Shown: positions 23,670 to 35,687, counted from the stretch's first letter. The stretch is DNA of 64,000 bases from Microvelia longipes (GCA_018340805.1 JACMZG010001908.1:40647627-40711626), one strand, 5' to 3'. The notes: generated by a model from the sequence alone, not told the origin. Translations and numbers: made by a program.

Positions 23670-23717
23670 CACACACACACACACACACACATACACAATA
23701 TATAATATTATATATTA

Positions 23718-23748
<31 letters not shown>

Positions 23749-23783
23749 ATATACTATATTTATACACATATACATATACATAG
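23670..23783. repeat. AC then AT microsatellite
   Basis: About 13 CA units followed by TATA-type repeats. Confidence 0.95.
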
Positions 23784-23789
23784 TGGAAA

Positions 23790-26240
23790 ATACTAAGCCT
23801 GATATTTGGAACTAAACATATAAATTAATTTTTCAAAACTAGGTTATTAAGTGGTAACAAATAATTTTTGGGAGTTGCGGTATGTAAAATATGCATATTT
23901 GCAGTCTTTTTTCGCCAAAGATTAAATATTTAATAATTCATTTATTTTTAATTTATCATTTATTAATGAAAAGTCACAAATTCACCCAGATTAAGTTAGT
24001 AATTAACGCTATATTTAAAACATATTTTAAAGATTTTGTTTGTAAGCCTAAAGTTCCAGGGTTACTTGCTATGAAACAGCATTATATTCATCTGAATGTA
24101 CATTTACCGTCATTTAAACAGTCAGCTCGGCTAATACGATAAAGCAATAAAATTCGACCTATTTTGGGCGTTTTGTTTACATATTTGACGGGTAAACTGA
24201 GCTCGAAGCAGTATTTCGTTGACGGTTTAATAGACTAAGTCGCATAGAAAGGCGCGCTTGAACAACATTGTTGACTTAATGTTAAAGTTAACTGTATTAT
24301 TTGTTTGGTTTACTTTAAATTAGTTTACTTAAAAAGACTTGCTAAGTTCCTTTAGTAGGCATTGGTAGGATTAGGCCACCCTAAACGAAGCTTTAAATGA
24401 AAATATTAATTCTAACGATTACTATAAATAATTTTATCGCGAAGATTAAATATAAGTGTGGCAATTAAAACGACTTAAGATTGAAAATGAACTCAGTCTC
24501 TAAAGCCTCTAAAAGAGTGTTTATTTCCTCTCGTATATACGAAATCTCCTTTAGTAAAACCTTATCAAAAATCTACCAAAAATAATTTTCGAGGTATTGT
24601 TTTCAAGAAATAATAATAATAAAAACGTCATTATTTAAAACTATTTTGCAGTTTTTATTGCAAAAATAAGTTCTTTTTTGATAATTTTACTGAATCCAAA
24701 ATATTAACAACCAATGGTTAAATTTGACTTTACAGAGAGACAGAGAACTCTTGGCCAAATAGTTTTCCTAAAATCTTTTTCATAATGATTATATAAGGAA
24801 AAGAAGTTAAGAAACCCAGTGACGAATTTTAAAGGTGAATCCAATACTTTTCCGGTATACCTAGATTATAAATGCGGGAAAGAACTAATATGTTTATGTA
24901 AAACTTTGTTGGCAAAACAAAAGTTTTCTAGAATACTACCCTAAAAGTGAAAATTTTACTAGTTTCTTTCATTGGAGGATACAAATTTTAAAACCAATAT
25001 TTGTAACGACTTTTATTAACCAAAACACGAAGACGCATCTTAATAAAAAACAGGTTTTTAGCAGAATATTTTTTTGAAATTTTAGAGCTTTAAGGAGTTT
25101 GACTTGACCCGCACGACCTCTCTTTATTGATCTCATCCGAAATTTGTTTCTCATCTTCTTAAAGTAATATAATAGAAAGTTAATTACAAATCTGATTCGT
25201 ACTTTCTAAATTTAAAATAAAATTTGAGTTACATTACTGTAGTTTTAATTTATTTTTAAGCTTCCAAGTTACTTAAAAACAATTTTAAATATAATACCTT
25301 AATAACAATTAGCAAAGTTAAACACAAGAACAGTTTTTTAAGTGTAATTAATATATATTTTTTTACCAGACGTTTATTGTTAAGAACTGATTCGTTATCG
25401 GTCTCACGGGCATAACTAAACCTAAGTTTCAATACTAGCGGAATGCTTAATTTTATCCTTATTAGACATAGTTACTATATGAATAGTCATACCAGTAAAC
25501 CACAATACTGGTTTACTTCTTATATGTTGCCTTTATTCTAGGTTCTATATTCTATAAGAGGAAACAGAACTTAAAGTATTAGTACTCAAAATTAAAACAT
25601 AAATGCTTCTGGATTGATTGTTGAGGTATTGAAGAAGCCGACAATAATTCGGTCCATTTATTATTCTTATTTAGCAGCACTCTCTTATGATATTCGATAA
25701 AAAAATGAAGCATAAAAATTAAGCAACTTATTATTAATAAACTTAAATTATTTTAGTAAATTGGACAAACATTTAGAAAAAAACTAATGACATTCGATTT
25801 CAGTTCTGATTAGCTAAATTGAAAAATTGTTAAATTATTTTGTTCTTAACATTTTCTAACAATAGCTGTATTAGATTTCTTCTGTATTTAGAGGTCTTCT
25901 TCAGTGATTACCTAGAGATGATACAGAAACGCTTTTCTCTTATACCGCATTTAAGACATTTTGCGGTGGATGGTTACTACTACAGTTATTTATAGATTTA
26001 CTTGCAATATTTTTTGTTGAAAGTAGGATATTGCTATTAAAGCTTTTGCCAAGATATAGACGTGTATATACTTAAGCACAAATTTTGTTATAAATATCTT
26101 TAGACCTGTATGAAGAGACAAATATTTTATTTTTACTAATGTATATACTTTTGTCTGCCCTATCCTATAAGCACTCGAAACCTGAGGATATGTTCTTAAT
26201 TTCTATAATTATATCTAAATAAATTAGAATCAGCTATCGT
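23790..26240. other. Non-coding AT-rich region
   Basis: No exon or repeat recognised apart from a 9-bp-stem hairpin at 25494-25517. Open frames such as 23891-24142 have no family features. Confidence 0.4.
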
Positions 26241-26249
26241 CGATATTTC

Positions 26250-26425
26250 CAGTTGAACATGAGTATCTCTCGACGGGTTTTGGCCTTACACCATTATCAG
26301 CATGCCAGGCAACACTCGAGCTCTCAACTAATACAGTTAATAACTAGTCCTAACCAGAACCACGCGCCCTCTTCAAAGGGATGATCTACAAAGGGCACGT
26401 CGTACTCATGTTTTCTTGCTCATCA
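26250..26425 (-). repeat. GC-richer patch, possible decayed Penelope-like end
   Basis: Bounded by ACATGAGTA and TACTCATGT in inverted orientation. On the - strand it reads CATGCTGATAATGGTG, then TAAGGCCAAAACCC, which resembles the CTGATGA...GAAAC wording common in Penelope-like elements and hammerhead ribozymes, with at least one core substitution. No RT frame is present. Confidence 0.25.
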
Positions 26426-26845
26426 ATCTATTTCTTGCTTAAGTTTCCAATATATGCTGTATACCCTCAACAGTAGCGTCACAATTTGTTATTTAATTTT
26501 TCCGAATTTTCCTAAGAAAATACGCTACAAATTAGCATAAACTAAACTTAAAATAAGCGCGAATAATGCTGTGCCGTACATTGAATAATCTATAGAATAT
26601 CTAAAGATATCCAATAGATTCATATATGCATTGTGTATTGTATATCTATAGGATAAATCTTTACGTTAAAAAATCTTGCGTTTTTTTTTTTAATTAAATA
26701 TCAAGTTATGACGCTACCGCTCAGGTTATAAAGCATTTACTGGTCACAAAAAATTGATTGATGATTGATGGTTTTAAGCTATACTCTCAATTATAAATTT
26801 CTAAATCTATGTTCCAGTAATTTTAATGTTTTCTTTTGTTTCCAG

Positions 26846-26928
26846 GTGGGCTGCCTCCTGCTGGTGGCGCTATGCTACGGTGCACCAACCGATCAACAAA
26901 ATCAGAATAACCACAGAGAAAAGAAACA
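26846..26928 (+). CDS. Single exon of an unidentified secreted protein (signal-peptide exon)
   Basis: An 83-bp GC-rich exon between a good acceptor (TTTTGTTTCCAG) and donor (GTAAGT). In frame it encodes VGCLLLVALCYGAP followed by TDQQNQNNHREKK. The hydrophobic run with small residues then Ala-Pro looks like the h-region and cleavage zone of a signal peptide, and the following stretch is polar. Insect secreted-protein genes often have a tiny first coding exon with the Met and a second exon like this. Entry phase is 0 and exit phase 2. The other two frames are a Trp/Arg-rich read and one with a stop. No partner exon was found in the window; introns would have to be long. The product is unknown. 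Confidence 0.6.
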
Positions 26929-28478
26929 GTAAGTCTTAACATATCCTTTTAGGGTATTTAAATGAACTGACCTGTAGACGTTATCTCCTTTTTTCCATGC
27001 GTTTACTTATTTTATATTATGTATACTATTTTTTGTTCACCCATTATTTAACTTCTTCTTATCCGTCTTATTATGTACTTTATAATTTATTCTTATACAC
27101 TAGAGACATATTTCTGCGACATGCAAAAATAAAATTTAATTAAGTTTTGATGTCTAAATCTATATAAAACATATCAATATGAAATTTGTGTAGAGTCTTA
27201 GGAGTGAAAAAGAAGAAACTTAACAGTCTTTACCGGACTACTAGATGGTATTCGCAAATTTCCTCCAATTCTTGGTTACAAGTCAGAGTTTTGCTATTAC
27301 AAATTATGTCAGGTTAATACCGAGCCATGATATTTCTATATGAAATCTGAGTTTGTGTAGAAAAGTTGTAAGAAAAGTCAAAAGGTCCAAGCATGAGCAT
27401 AATCAAAAGAATAAAGATAAATCCGTACGTTGAGGCATGCCCAAATATCAATAAATAAACTACAAAAATAAAATTTTCAATAATATTGTACATCTCATCA
27501 ATAAGCACAGCTGTTTTTTTTCATACCAAAATAAGAAATATACAATAAGAATAAGAAAATATAATCATACCAAATAAGAAAATATAAAATATTTATATTT
27601 TCTGCATATAAAAAATAATTCGTTGCTTTTTTATGTCATACTATTTTTTTCTTTAACTAATTATTAATCATAATTATGCATTATTTAATGCATGATTATG
27701 CATTAAATTATGCATAATCATTATTAAATTATTATGCATGATTTTAATTATACATTAAAATCTACAAACTAAACAACTTGTAATAATACAAAGTTCTTTT
27801 ATGATATTTAAGTACATATTAACCTCCAAATAAGCATTGAAAATGTAAATAAAGGATATAAACGTCGGAATGATCCAACGGCCCAGACTCGTGTTAGATC
27901 TGTGTAATCTAGTTTGCTCACGGATCAGATCGAATATTTTTACCAATATTTCACTAAAAGGCACAATTGTGTTTTACTTATGTTCACAGAGAACGCATCT
28001 CTTAAAATTTCACCACTTTACCCTATTGGCGTAAGATTTTTCTTTATTTGTTATCGGTTGTTAGTAAACTGACCAAAACAACTATTTATAGGCCAATGTT
28101 AATTACTTAATAACAAATTGCAACAATTATTAGGAAAAGTAATCTACCAGGACCCATAAAACAAGTGTTTTGGCAGGTTTGTAAAAAATGTGATAAACAA
28201 AATTACGTACATTCATTGCATATGCGGGTTCTATCAGGCTTACCACACCAAGTCAATTAAATGTAAACCGCAATTTTATATTTTATGTTCACGATACAAA
28301 TTATTTTTTTGTTATAAGTGCTAAATTTATCATACATTAAAATACACTTTATTAGCACATACTACTCCAAAATACACTTTAATTAATTTTAGCTGTATTT
28401 ATTATATTTATTTTAGGTACACTATTTATGATGTCTACCTTTTATTATTTATCCTAAAATTGTTATATTATTAAAATA
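26929..28478. other. Presumed intron; non-coding
   Basis: No exon recognised. 27672-27757 is a low-complexity block of repeated TTATGCAT-type palindromic octamers. Confidence 0.4.
27672..27757. repeat. Short ATGCAT-rich palindromic repeat block
   Basis: At least five ATGCAT cores in alternating orientation (TTATGCATTATTTAATGCAT and similar), able to fold in several ways. Confidence 0.7.
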
Positions 28479-28479
28479 C

Positions 28480-29270
28480 CCCATATAATCGGGTACGGGG
28501 TACCTCGGAATTTTTCCTCATTACATCGGATTCGCTGCACTCATCCTCTCAGCTTTGGACTCTCTTCGCTCGTCCTCAGAATATACAATTCGCCAAATTT
28601 ACACTCCAGAATGTCTTTTGACTCGCTTTACTCGTCCTCAGATAGTAAACACATTCGTTTCATTCCCACTGACCACGCTCGATGCTGCTTAACTTTTATG
28701 ATCCCCGAAAAATCATGTATATACTTGTTATATTCAAACAAAACTTTTTGTACGCATTCATTACGTAAAGGTATATACTTGAACTAAATTTCAACTCAAT
28801 TAGATTATGTTCTGATTTTTTACAATTTTTTTAAAAACGTAAACAAGCCATTCGTTAAATATTGAACTAATGCTGATAATAAGATGAAACTCAGCACAAA
28901 TGTTACTCATATACATGGCTACATGCGTGCTAAATCTCAATCTGATCGCTTAATGTTTCCGCGTGGTATGATTTTTTAAAATTTTTGCTAAGTCATTATT
29001 GCGGTCATAAAAATATTATTTTTCGAATAGCACAACTACAGCAGTAGACTGATTTTTCTACAATGTTTAAACTCTCTAGCATAAATACTGGGAGCTACGA
29101 TGATAACTGACACACACACACATACTGACGAAAACTTTGCGGAAACCACTCAGGAGGCCTTAAAAATACCTGACTCGGATAATTCCGGTGTCATCCCGCA
29201 TTCGGATTTTTTTACAAACACAATACTTTTTCTATATACTCACGGTATAAAAGAGGAAAAGTAATAATTG
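28480..29270 (-). repeat. 5S-like dispersed repeat, near full-length copy
   Basis: Reading the - strand from 29270: left end TTACTTTTCCTCTTTTATAC; a 600-bp body with ATCGTAGCTCCCAGTATTTA, ATTATCAGCATTAGTTCAAT and AATTTAGTTCAAGTATATAC; then the 5S-like segment GGATCATAAAAGTTAAGCAG, CATCGAGCGTGGTCAGTGGG (part of the C-box region deleted); then repeated CTGAGGACGAGTAAAGCGAG motifs; then CCGAGGTACCCCGTACCCGA. No protein is encoded. Confidence 0.8.
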
Positions 29271-29399
29271 TTATAGGCATTTAAAATTTTAAAATTTACC
29301 GCCTATAAATGTAAATTGATGTCAAATTTAAACTCGAACGGTCAAATGTTTAATGACAGCAATGTAGATTAACGTTTTGTTTTAAATATGGATCTGCCG

Positions 29400-29590
29400 G
29401 AGCTGCGGAGTTAAGTATGACACAGCCACACTCACTGACTGTCTGTCAGAGTTGGCAACATGATGAAAACCACTAAAAACGTCATGAAAGTACCAGAAAC
29501 GAATAATTATGAATAAACCCCGTTTTCGGATTTTTACAGTGAACACAATACTTTTCCTATTTACCTATGAAATTAGGTGAGGAAAAATAA
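29400..29590 (-). repeat. Left-end fragment of the 5S-like dispersed repeat
   Basis: CACCTAATTTCATAGGTAAA, AGGAAAAGTATTGTGTTCAC and AACGGGGTTTATTCA on the - strand match the left terminus of neighbouring copies. Confidence 0.6.
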
Positions 29591-29939
29591 AATTAATGAA
29601 ATAGATAAAAAATAAAACAGGAAATAAACGTTTTGTCTATTTGATAAAATTAGTTTTGATTAAGCTTTTGTTTTCATTAACGAACGAGGAAGAGATCATA
29701 GTATAATAATATAGTAATAGTATATGAGTACGGGTTTCATTCATAAGTTTTGTATGAATGTGAGAAAATGTTAGCTTTAGACTCATTAAAAGTGTGAGTT
29801 GATATCCCGATGTAAAAACCTAATTAAAGTTTCAGAAAATAAAATTAATTAAACTGAAATAATGACAGCGATAGTTTTAATTACAAGAATGTGAAATGAC
29901 ACAATAATTTGTACAGAGTATTTAATTTATAGAGATGCA

Positions 29940-30745
29940 ATCCTCATTTGAGATGCATTAGAAAAAATCTGGTCCGGAATACCTCGGCACTTTTTCTCCC
30001 CTCATCGGACTCATAATAACAAATAAATAAACATAATGCCCGTTTTGAACCTTTCGGCTCATAAAAGGAGGCCTTATAATCATCTAAGACTCACTTTGCT
30101 CGTTCTCTGATAGTAAGTATATTCGCTTCATTACCAGCGGTCAACCATCCAGGATCCAGGTACTGACCACGCTCGATGCTGCTTAACTTTAATGTTCCAA
30201 CAAAATTATAGATATATTTGTCGTATTGAAACAAAACTTAGTGCTCTTATTAATTACGTAATAGTATACACTTGAACCGAATTTCTACTCAATCAAATTA
30301 TTTCCCAATTATTTACAATTTTTAAAGTCATCCGATAAAAATTGAACTAATGCTGATATTAATATGAAACTCAGCACAAATGTTTCTCTTATACATGGCT
30401 ACATGCTTGCAAAATCTCAATCTGATCACATATTCTTTCCGCGGTTTATAATTTTTTAAATTTTTTTGCTAAGTCGTTATTGCGGGTTAATGGCGTCATA
30501 AAAAATATTTTCCTAATAGCAACTACAGTCGTAGACTGATTTTTCTACAAAGTTTTAACTCTCAAGCATAAATACACTGGGAGCTACGATGATAACACAG
30601 ACATATACACGCAAACACTGACTACTTTGTGAAAAACACTTAGGAGGCCTTAAAAGCACCTAAAACGGATAATTCCGGTCATTTTGGTTTCGGATTTTGC
30701 AAACACAATACTTTTCTTATATACCTACGGTTATGAGGAAAAATA
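29940..30745 (-). repeat. 5S-like dispersed repeat, full-length copy with the best 5S match
   Basis: The - strand runs from CATAACCGTAGGTATATAAG (30744) to CCGGACCAGATTTTTTC (29955). The 5S-like segment (30195-30120) reads AAAGTTAAGCAGCATCGAGC, GTGGTCAGTACCTGGAT, a 9-bp duplication, GGTTGACCGCTGGTAATG. Arthropod 5S rRNA has TTAAGCAGCGTCGGGCGCGG, TTAGTACTTAGATGGGGGAC, CGCTTGGGAA at the same place, covering box A, the intermediate element and box C. Similarity seems to extend weakly upstream (GGATCATAAAAG against CGATCACCGAAA). Confidence 0.8.
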
Positions 30746-31715
30746 TTAAGTCAAAAATTGTAGTAGAAAGAAAAAAATTTAAATGTGTTGTCCTTTCTAC
30801 CTGCAACATATAATTAAAATTTATTTCTATTTAATGAATTTTGCGAGAGTATTACTGCCGTTATCACATCAGAAGCTGTTATTAGGAATCTAAATGAAGC
30901 TGCTACGAGAAAGACACATTTTTATCATTTGAATTAAATCATATTTCTTTAGGACGTCTTGGTATTAATAGAACGCTTTTTATTTAAATCAACCCTTTTC
31001 CATTATACTAAATCATTATGAAAAATTATACTAAACGTAAATAAAAACATTTCATTCAAATACTACAGATCGTGGACGACTTGGACTCAATACATGACGG
31101 TCCCATTTTTATGAAAAATTTGACTATCGCGTTTATTTACTTTTTAACGTATTCCCTTTGTTATTAAATTGATAGAATGAATGGTATGTATAAAGAGACA
31201 AATCAATATTTTCCAATAATATTTTTTTTTGAGGTAGTACGTAATTGATCACTTTATTGGACTGTTTTTAGGATGAGAAGCCAATCATTATTGTTATAGG
31301 AGGTTATTTAGTACTTTTCACCTCCGAGGACAATAATGAATGTAAAAAAACTCCTAGGACGTAAAAGTAATTCATATATTGCCGCCATTACTGTAAAGTA
31401 GAATGTTCAAAAAAACAATCTGTGTAAAATCTTCATGATGTTTCTTTAAAAACGTTTATTTTCTTTCTGTTTTTGTTCGTAGACTAATTTTTTTCGTTTT
31501 TAAAAGGTGTTCTAATTGACAATTTTTGTGTGTTTATTTGTAAAGCTTTTACATTTTTGAGTAAAAGTGTGAAGCTATGGATGAATTGTAAACAGGAATT
31601 TATTTGTCATTTGTTTGTTTATTTTTCATTATAATCAAACATGTATTTATTTTTTACGTTTTTTTTTTAATTAAGTATATAGCGCAGTTTATTTAATGAG
31701 TGCTACCTCAAAAAA
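30746..31715. other. Non-coding; nothing recognised
   Basis: AT-rich with no exon-like features. Confidence 0.4.
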
Positions 31716-31721
31716 AATAGT

Positions 31722-31829
31722 GTATGCCATCCGGCTGAGAATGTCTTTATGTCTTGGCAATTTTTCCCAACTCGCTTCGCTCGTCAGTAAATCTAATTGC
31801 CGTGACATAAAGACATACTTATGGCATAA
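31722..31829. repeat. Inverted repeat with a CTCGCTTCGCTCGTC loop
   Basis: TATGCCAT...ATGTCTTTATGTC...GGCAATT on the left pairs with AATTGCC...GACATAAAGACAT...ATGGCATA on the right. The loop contains the GACGAGCGAAGCGAG motif of the 5S-like repeat tail. The - strand frame across it is incidental. Confidence 0.75.
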
Positions 31830-32500
31830 ATAACTATTCTTATTTTCTCTTTTAAATAGATCACCAAGGCTAATTGCTGATTTTGCATGTAATTTAAATT
31901 TAATGCAAATAAATGGTTTATCCATGTTTATCCTTATTTATAACGTTCTCCCTTCTTTAAATGAAACCAAAAATGTAATTACATTTTTTAGTACCTGTAA
32001 TATTCTTAATTTGCATTAATAAGTTCAGTAATAAAGTGACGTCGTTTACCTAATTCTATTGTTTTCTATCAAAATTTCTCAACAGTTAAAAGCTGTTTCC
32101 ATAAGTTCTTATTTAAACCACAACATAATCATTCATATCCGGGTAATGATGAGTTTAAATAGTTAAAAATATAGGCAATAATTGAATGGAAAACCCCCCT
32201 GTCTTCGGAAAACAGTTAAACCTTACATCAAGATTTGCATATAATTAATTTAGTTCGTAAAATTGGAAGTGCTAAAACGTATGGTCCGAATAATTTTATG
32301 TTTGTGGGAGTAATTTATATATCTGTCTTCCTTAGAAGCTATAATTCAGTATTATTAAGATCTTTATCAATTTTATTTCTTAACTACTATTTCGCTTGAT
32401 TTTTATAAAGTTTTATTTATCTTAAAAAACACCACAGAATATTTTTGTGGAGTAAAATTATACTATAGCCGATTTAACGTTTTGAGAGATAACTTTGCAG
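31830..32500. other. Non-coding; nothing recognised
   Basis: AT-rich, no exon-like features. Confidence 0.4.
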
Positions 32501-32502
32501 TA

Positions 32503-32779
32503 TAAACAACACCAACTTCATCTTTCCACCAATAAGCTTTAACTACTCGAAGCAGAACCGGCCTCCGGCTATTCTGTCATCTACAGTGCTTTAACAATAA
32601 GTCATAAGTTTACAATATAGCCAAAACTTAATCATTCATTAAAATATGGTTTCCTTGTTATAGTGTTAAGTTATGGTTTTTAATTGTTTAGGCACTGTAG
32701 ATGGCAGTATAGCCAAAAGCCGTCTCTGCTTAGAGTGATTAAAGCTTATTGTTGGTAGAAAGACAAAGTTGGTGTTTTC
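32503..32779. mobile_element. Fold-back element, about 97-bp arms
   Basis: Left arm 32503-32600 (AACAACACCAACTTCATCTT, CCACCAATAAGCTTTAA) is mirrored with about 80-85% identity at 32683-32779. The terminal wording AACAACACCAACTTC recurs alone at 45617-45650, suggesting a dispersed family and not a local accident. No coding capacity. Confidence 0.65.
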
Positions 32780-33210
32780 ACGGCGCTCACTTAAATTACT
32801 TTGCAGTATTTTGTAACACATAATAATACGATTTGGGGTTGCAAATAAGGGCCCAACTACGTAGCCTATACTGAAACTTCATATTGCTTTGTTTATTTCG
32901 AGCAAAATGTATTAATGAAGTAAACAAGGAAATATGTAACTTCCATTTATTACATCGTATAATATTTCTACAACTAGGGCAGGTACACAGAATTTTAAAG
33001 ACTTTTTGTCAAAATTTAACCTTAAAACACATCCTACTGGGGATACGATGTAAATCATTGAGAAATAGCAACAAGTGACATGCTTGTAACAATTATAATT
33101 TATTGTCAATATGCTCATTAAACACACGACAGACATTTCAACTCCAATTCATTTTTTCAATGAAGCTGTTTTTTCATTTACTAAAATCATAAAAAGCAAT
33201 TTGACTTATT
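32780..33210. other. Non-coding; overlapping short frames on both strands
   Basis: Two antiparallel frames (32884-33078 and 33136-32912) overlap here without domain signatures or splice context; neither is called. Confidence 0.4.
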
Positions 33211-33214
33211 GAAA

Positions 33215-33266
33215 CGAGTAATATATTACTCGTTTATTATAGCAGCTTTTATAAAAGCTGCTATAA
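33215..33266. repeat. Two adjacent perfect palindromes (18 and 30 bp)
   Basis: CGAGTAATATATTACTCG at 33215-33232 and TTATAGCAGCTTTTA/TAAAAGCTGCTATAA at 33237-33266. Both are exact and loop-free, separated by four bases. Confidence 0.95.
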
Positions 33267-33684
33267 GGATTAACTACGAAAAATTTGTAGAGCTTCTAGC
33301 AAAATTATTATATGCTCACCTATCATTTAAAGCACGCGTAATAAAAAGACGTTTATAATTATTTTCCTAATACTATAGAAGAGAAAGTGACGTGACATGT
33401 ATGTTACTAATTAATAGCTGTAATTGAGTTGTTGACGGTTGTCATCTTGATCGTCTTTTCTTCATCTTCATCTTAAGAATAATATCTGCCATGTTTGATA
33501 TCGAATATTTGTATCTTTATATATATTAGTATTAAAATAATCATTAATAAAGCCAACTTTCAGCAGTGTATGATGGCTCGGTTTCGGGTTTATTTATGGA
33601 TCATATGAAACTAAGCTACCACTAAAGCTTGTTCTTAAGCTGTTTTAAGTAGCCACTAAAGCATGAGTTCTTAATTTTAAGATC

Positions 33685-34086
33685 TCATAATAAAAGATAA
33701 GTTACGTGTTTGGGCGCTTAAGAGACAAAATAAAAATTTAGATATTATATTCAAACAATATTTTGCTCTTCATCACACAGAGCAATTTTAAGTTATTAAA
33801 ATTAATAGTTATGTTATATTAACTAATTAATAAGGCTAAGTCGAAAATTAAAAAGAAATAATCAGGCCAAAAACTGATGTAAATTTGGCAAGATCATTTC
33901 TTTCTAATTTTCGACTTAGTTAGTTATACTAAATAACTAAGTTAAAATTAATAGTTTGGCTATATTAGCCAAACTATTAATTTTAATAACTTAAAAATGA
34001 TGAAGAGCGAAATATTGCTTAAATTACAAGATCTAAATTTTCATTTTTCTTTTATGCACCCATACACATAACTTATTCTCATAATG
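33685..34086. repeat. Nested inverted-repeat complex, about 120-bp outer arms
   Basis: The outer left arm 33685-33808 (GATAAGTTACGTGTTTGGGC, TTTGCTCTTCATC, TAAGTTATTAAAATTAATAG) is mirrored with moderate divergence at about 33965-34086. Between them lie two further hairpins: CTAAGTCGAAAATTA.../...TAATTTTCGACTTAG (33836-33919) and AATTAATAGTTTGGCTA/TAGCCAAACTATTAATT (about 33944-33984). Arm divergence indicates an older structure. Confidence 0.8.
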
Positions 34087-35365
34087 GAGACCAATACAAC
34101 TGATAATGTACATAATAAAAGATGAATTGACTGTACAATTATTTATTTAATACATTTTAGCTTAGAGGCGGAAATATTTTTTCCTGCGCCCATCTGGTGA
34201 GCCAACGTTTACACATATTGATTCTCAGGTCTGTAGCTACTTTCTGGATAAGAGTGCTGACGCTAATTAAAATATTTGGGACTTCATTTTAACCTTGTAT
34301 ACTATTAATAATTGGTAATGTTATAAAATTACACTGTATGGAATGGGGAGAAGCGCTTGGTTAAATTGAACACAATTTTCAACCCTTACAAGTGGTTTGT
34401 CTTAAAAATAAAAAATTGTCACAATAAACACAAACGAGATGTCTAACATTCCTTCAAAATTATTCTCATCGGGAAAAAAGTTCCCGTTTTTTATTTGTTT
34501 TTAGTTGGTCATTACCAAAGTCTATCAAATAAATTCCTTTAAAGTTTCCCCCTCCCCCCTCAGAGAATTTATTAAAAATTTCTGAGAAACTATATACCTA
34601 CCTTAAATCTATGTATAACTGCGCCAGGTGAGGATTAGAAAGACGAACTCTTTCCATGCAGCCATAACTCGAATGTATGCTTTATTTTCTAAAAAAAATG
34701 TCTTCTTTCAGCACTTTTCAGTTAAAGATGTAAATCTTCTATTAAGAGATGTAATTCTTTTTTTATTAGTTCTTCAATAGTTAATTCGTTTTACGGCTTA
34801 AACGAATTTTAATTATGAAGCCTCAATCTGTGAAACAAAAATACAGAAAAACGGAATTAATCATAAATTAAAATTACACAATAAACAATTAAAGACAGAT
34901 TAAAGAAGTACGTAATGTTATGTCAAGCAGTTTTTGATAAGTTCGTTTAAAAGTTGTAACTTCCCTGTACATTTACTTCCGTTGTTTATAGAATGCACTT
35001 TCAAACTAGTTAAAACTTGCAGTTTTAAATGTGCATATTACATACATGTGCTAGTATACAATATTAACATCTAAATATTTGTGAATTATGACACGGATGT
35101 ACGCGTCTTCAGAGTGAATATTAGTGTACTTTCAATAATGTTCTTTCTTCTCAGTTCTACGCTGACTGCACTATTTACACATCTGAAAAAAATATAAAGT
35201 TGGTTGAATCTTTTTAGAGGCGTCTAAAAAGAAAGGGCACCAGATTATTGAAGACAGTAGTACTTTAAATAATATTTATTAAAGTAGAGTTTTCACCATG
35301 GTGACTCCAAACATCGTCGCACAATAGTTATCAGTTAATTAAATTAAAGTTGAAGTTAACAATAA
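34087..35365. other. Non-coding; nothing firm
   Basis: A GC-richer stretch at 34160-34260 reads on the - strand as CKRWLTRWAQEKIFPPLS in one frame and may be a transposable-element scrap. No other signal. Confidence 0.35.
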
Positions 35366-35368
35366 CCG

Positions 35369-35459
35369 TATTAATATTAAACAATATTCACAAGATTTAT
35401 TAATTAAGTTAAGTTAATAATTTAAGTTAAATTTTGTGAATATTCTTTAATATTAATAT
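35369..35459. repeat. Inverted repeat, 30-bp arms
   Basis: TATTAATATTAAACAATATT, CACAAGATTT (35369-35398) is mirrored at 35430-35459 with two or three differences. It lies next to the short TIR element. Confidence 0.8.
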
Positions 35460-35472
35460 GGCTCGTACTATG

Positions 35473-35661
35473 TTATAGTACGACACACGGCTAAATTCAG
35501 TTGACAGCGTGGGAAAATAATGCAAGGGAGCCAATGAGTTTATTCCTGGATGTTAAAACACGCCCTCAATTTCAAATCAAGCCAACCTTATTGGATCCTC
35601 AACCTCAACCCTATTTTCCCACGGTGTCAACTGATTTTAGCCGTTTATCGTACTATAACTT
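35473..35661. mobile_element. Short MITE (about 190 bp), same TIRs as the element upstream of ALKBH8
   Basis: Left end GTTATAGTACGACACACGGC, TAAATTCAGTTGACAGCGTGGG; right end the reverse complement with a few changes (CCCACGGTGTCAACTG, TCGTACTATAAC). No transposase. The 83-codon open frame across it is incidental. Confidence 0.85.
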
Positions 35662-35687
35662 TAACTTAATAACCTGTCGCTCTATTA

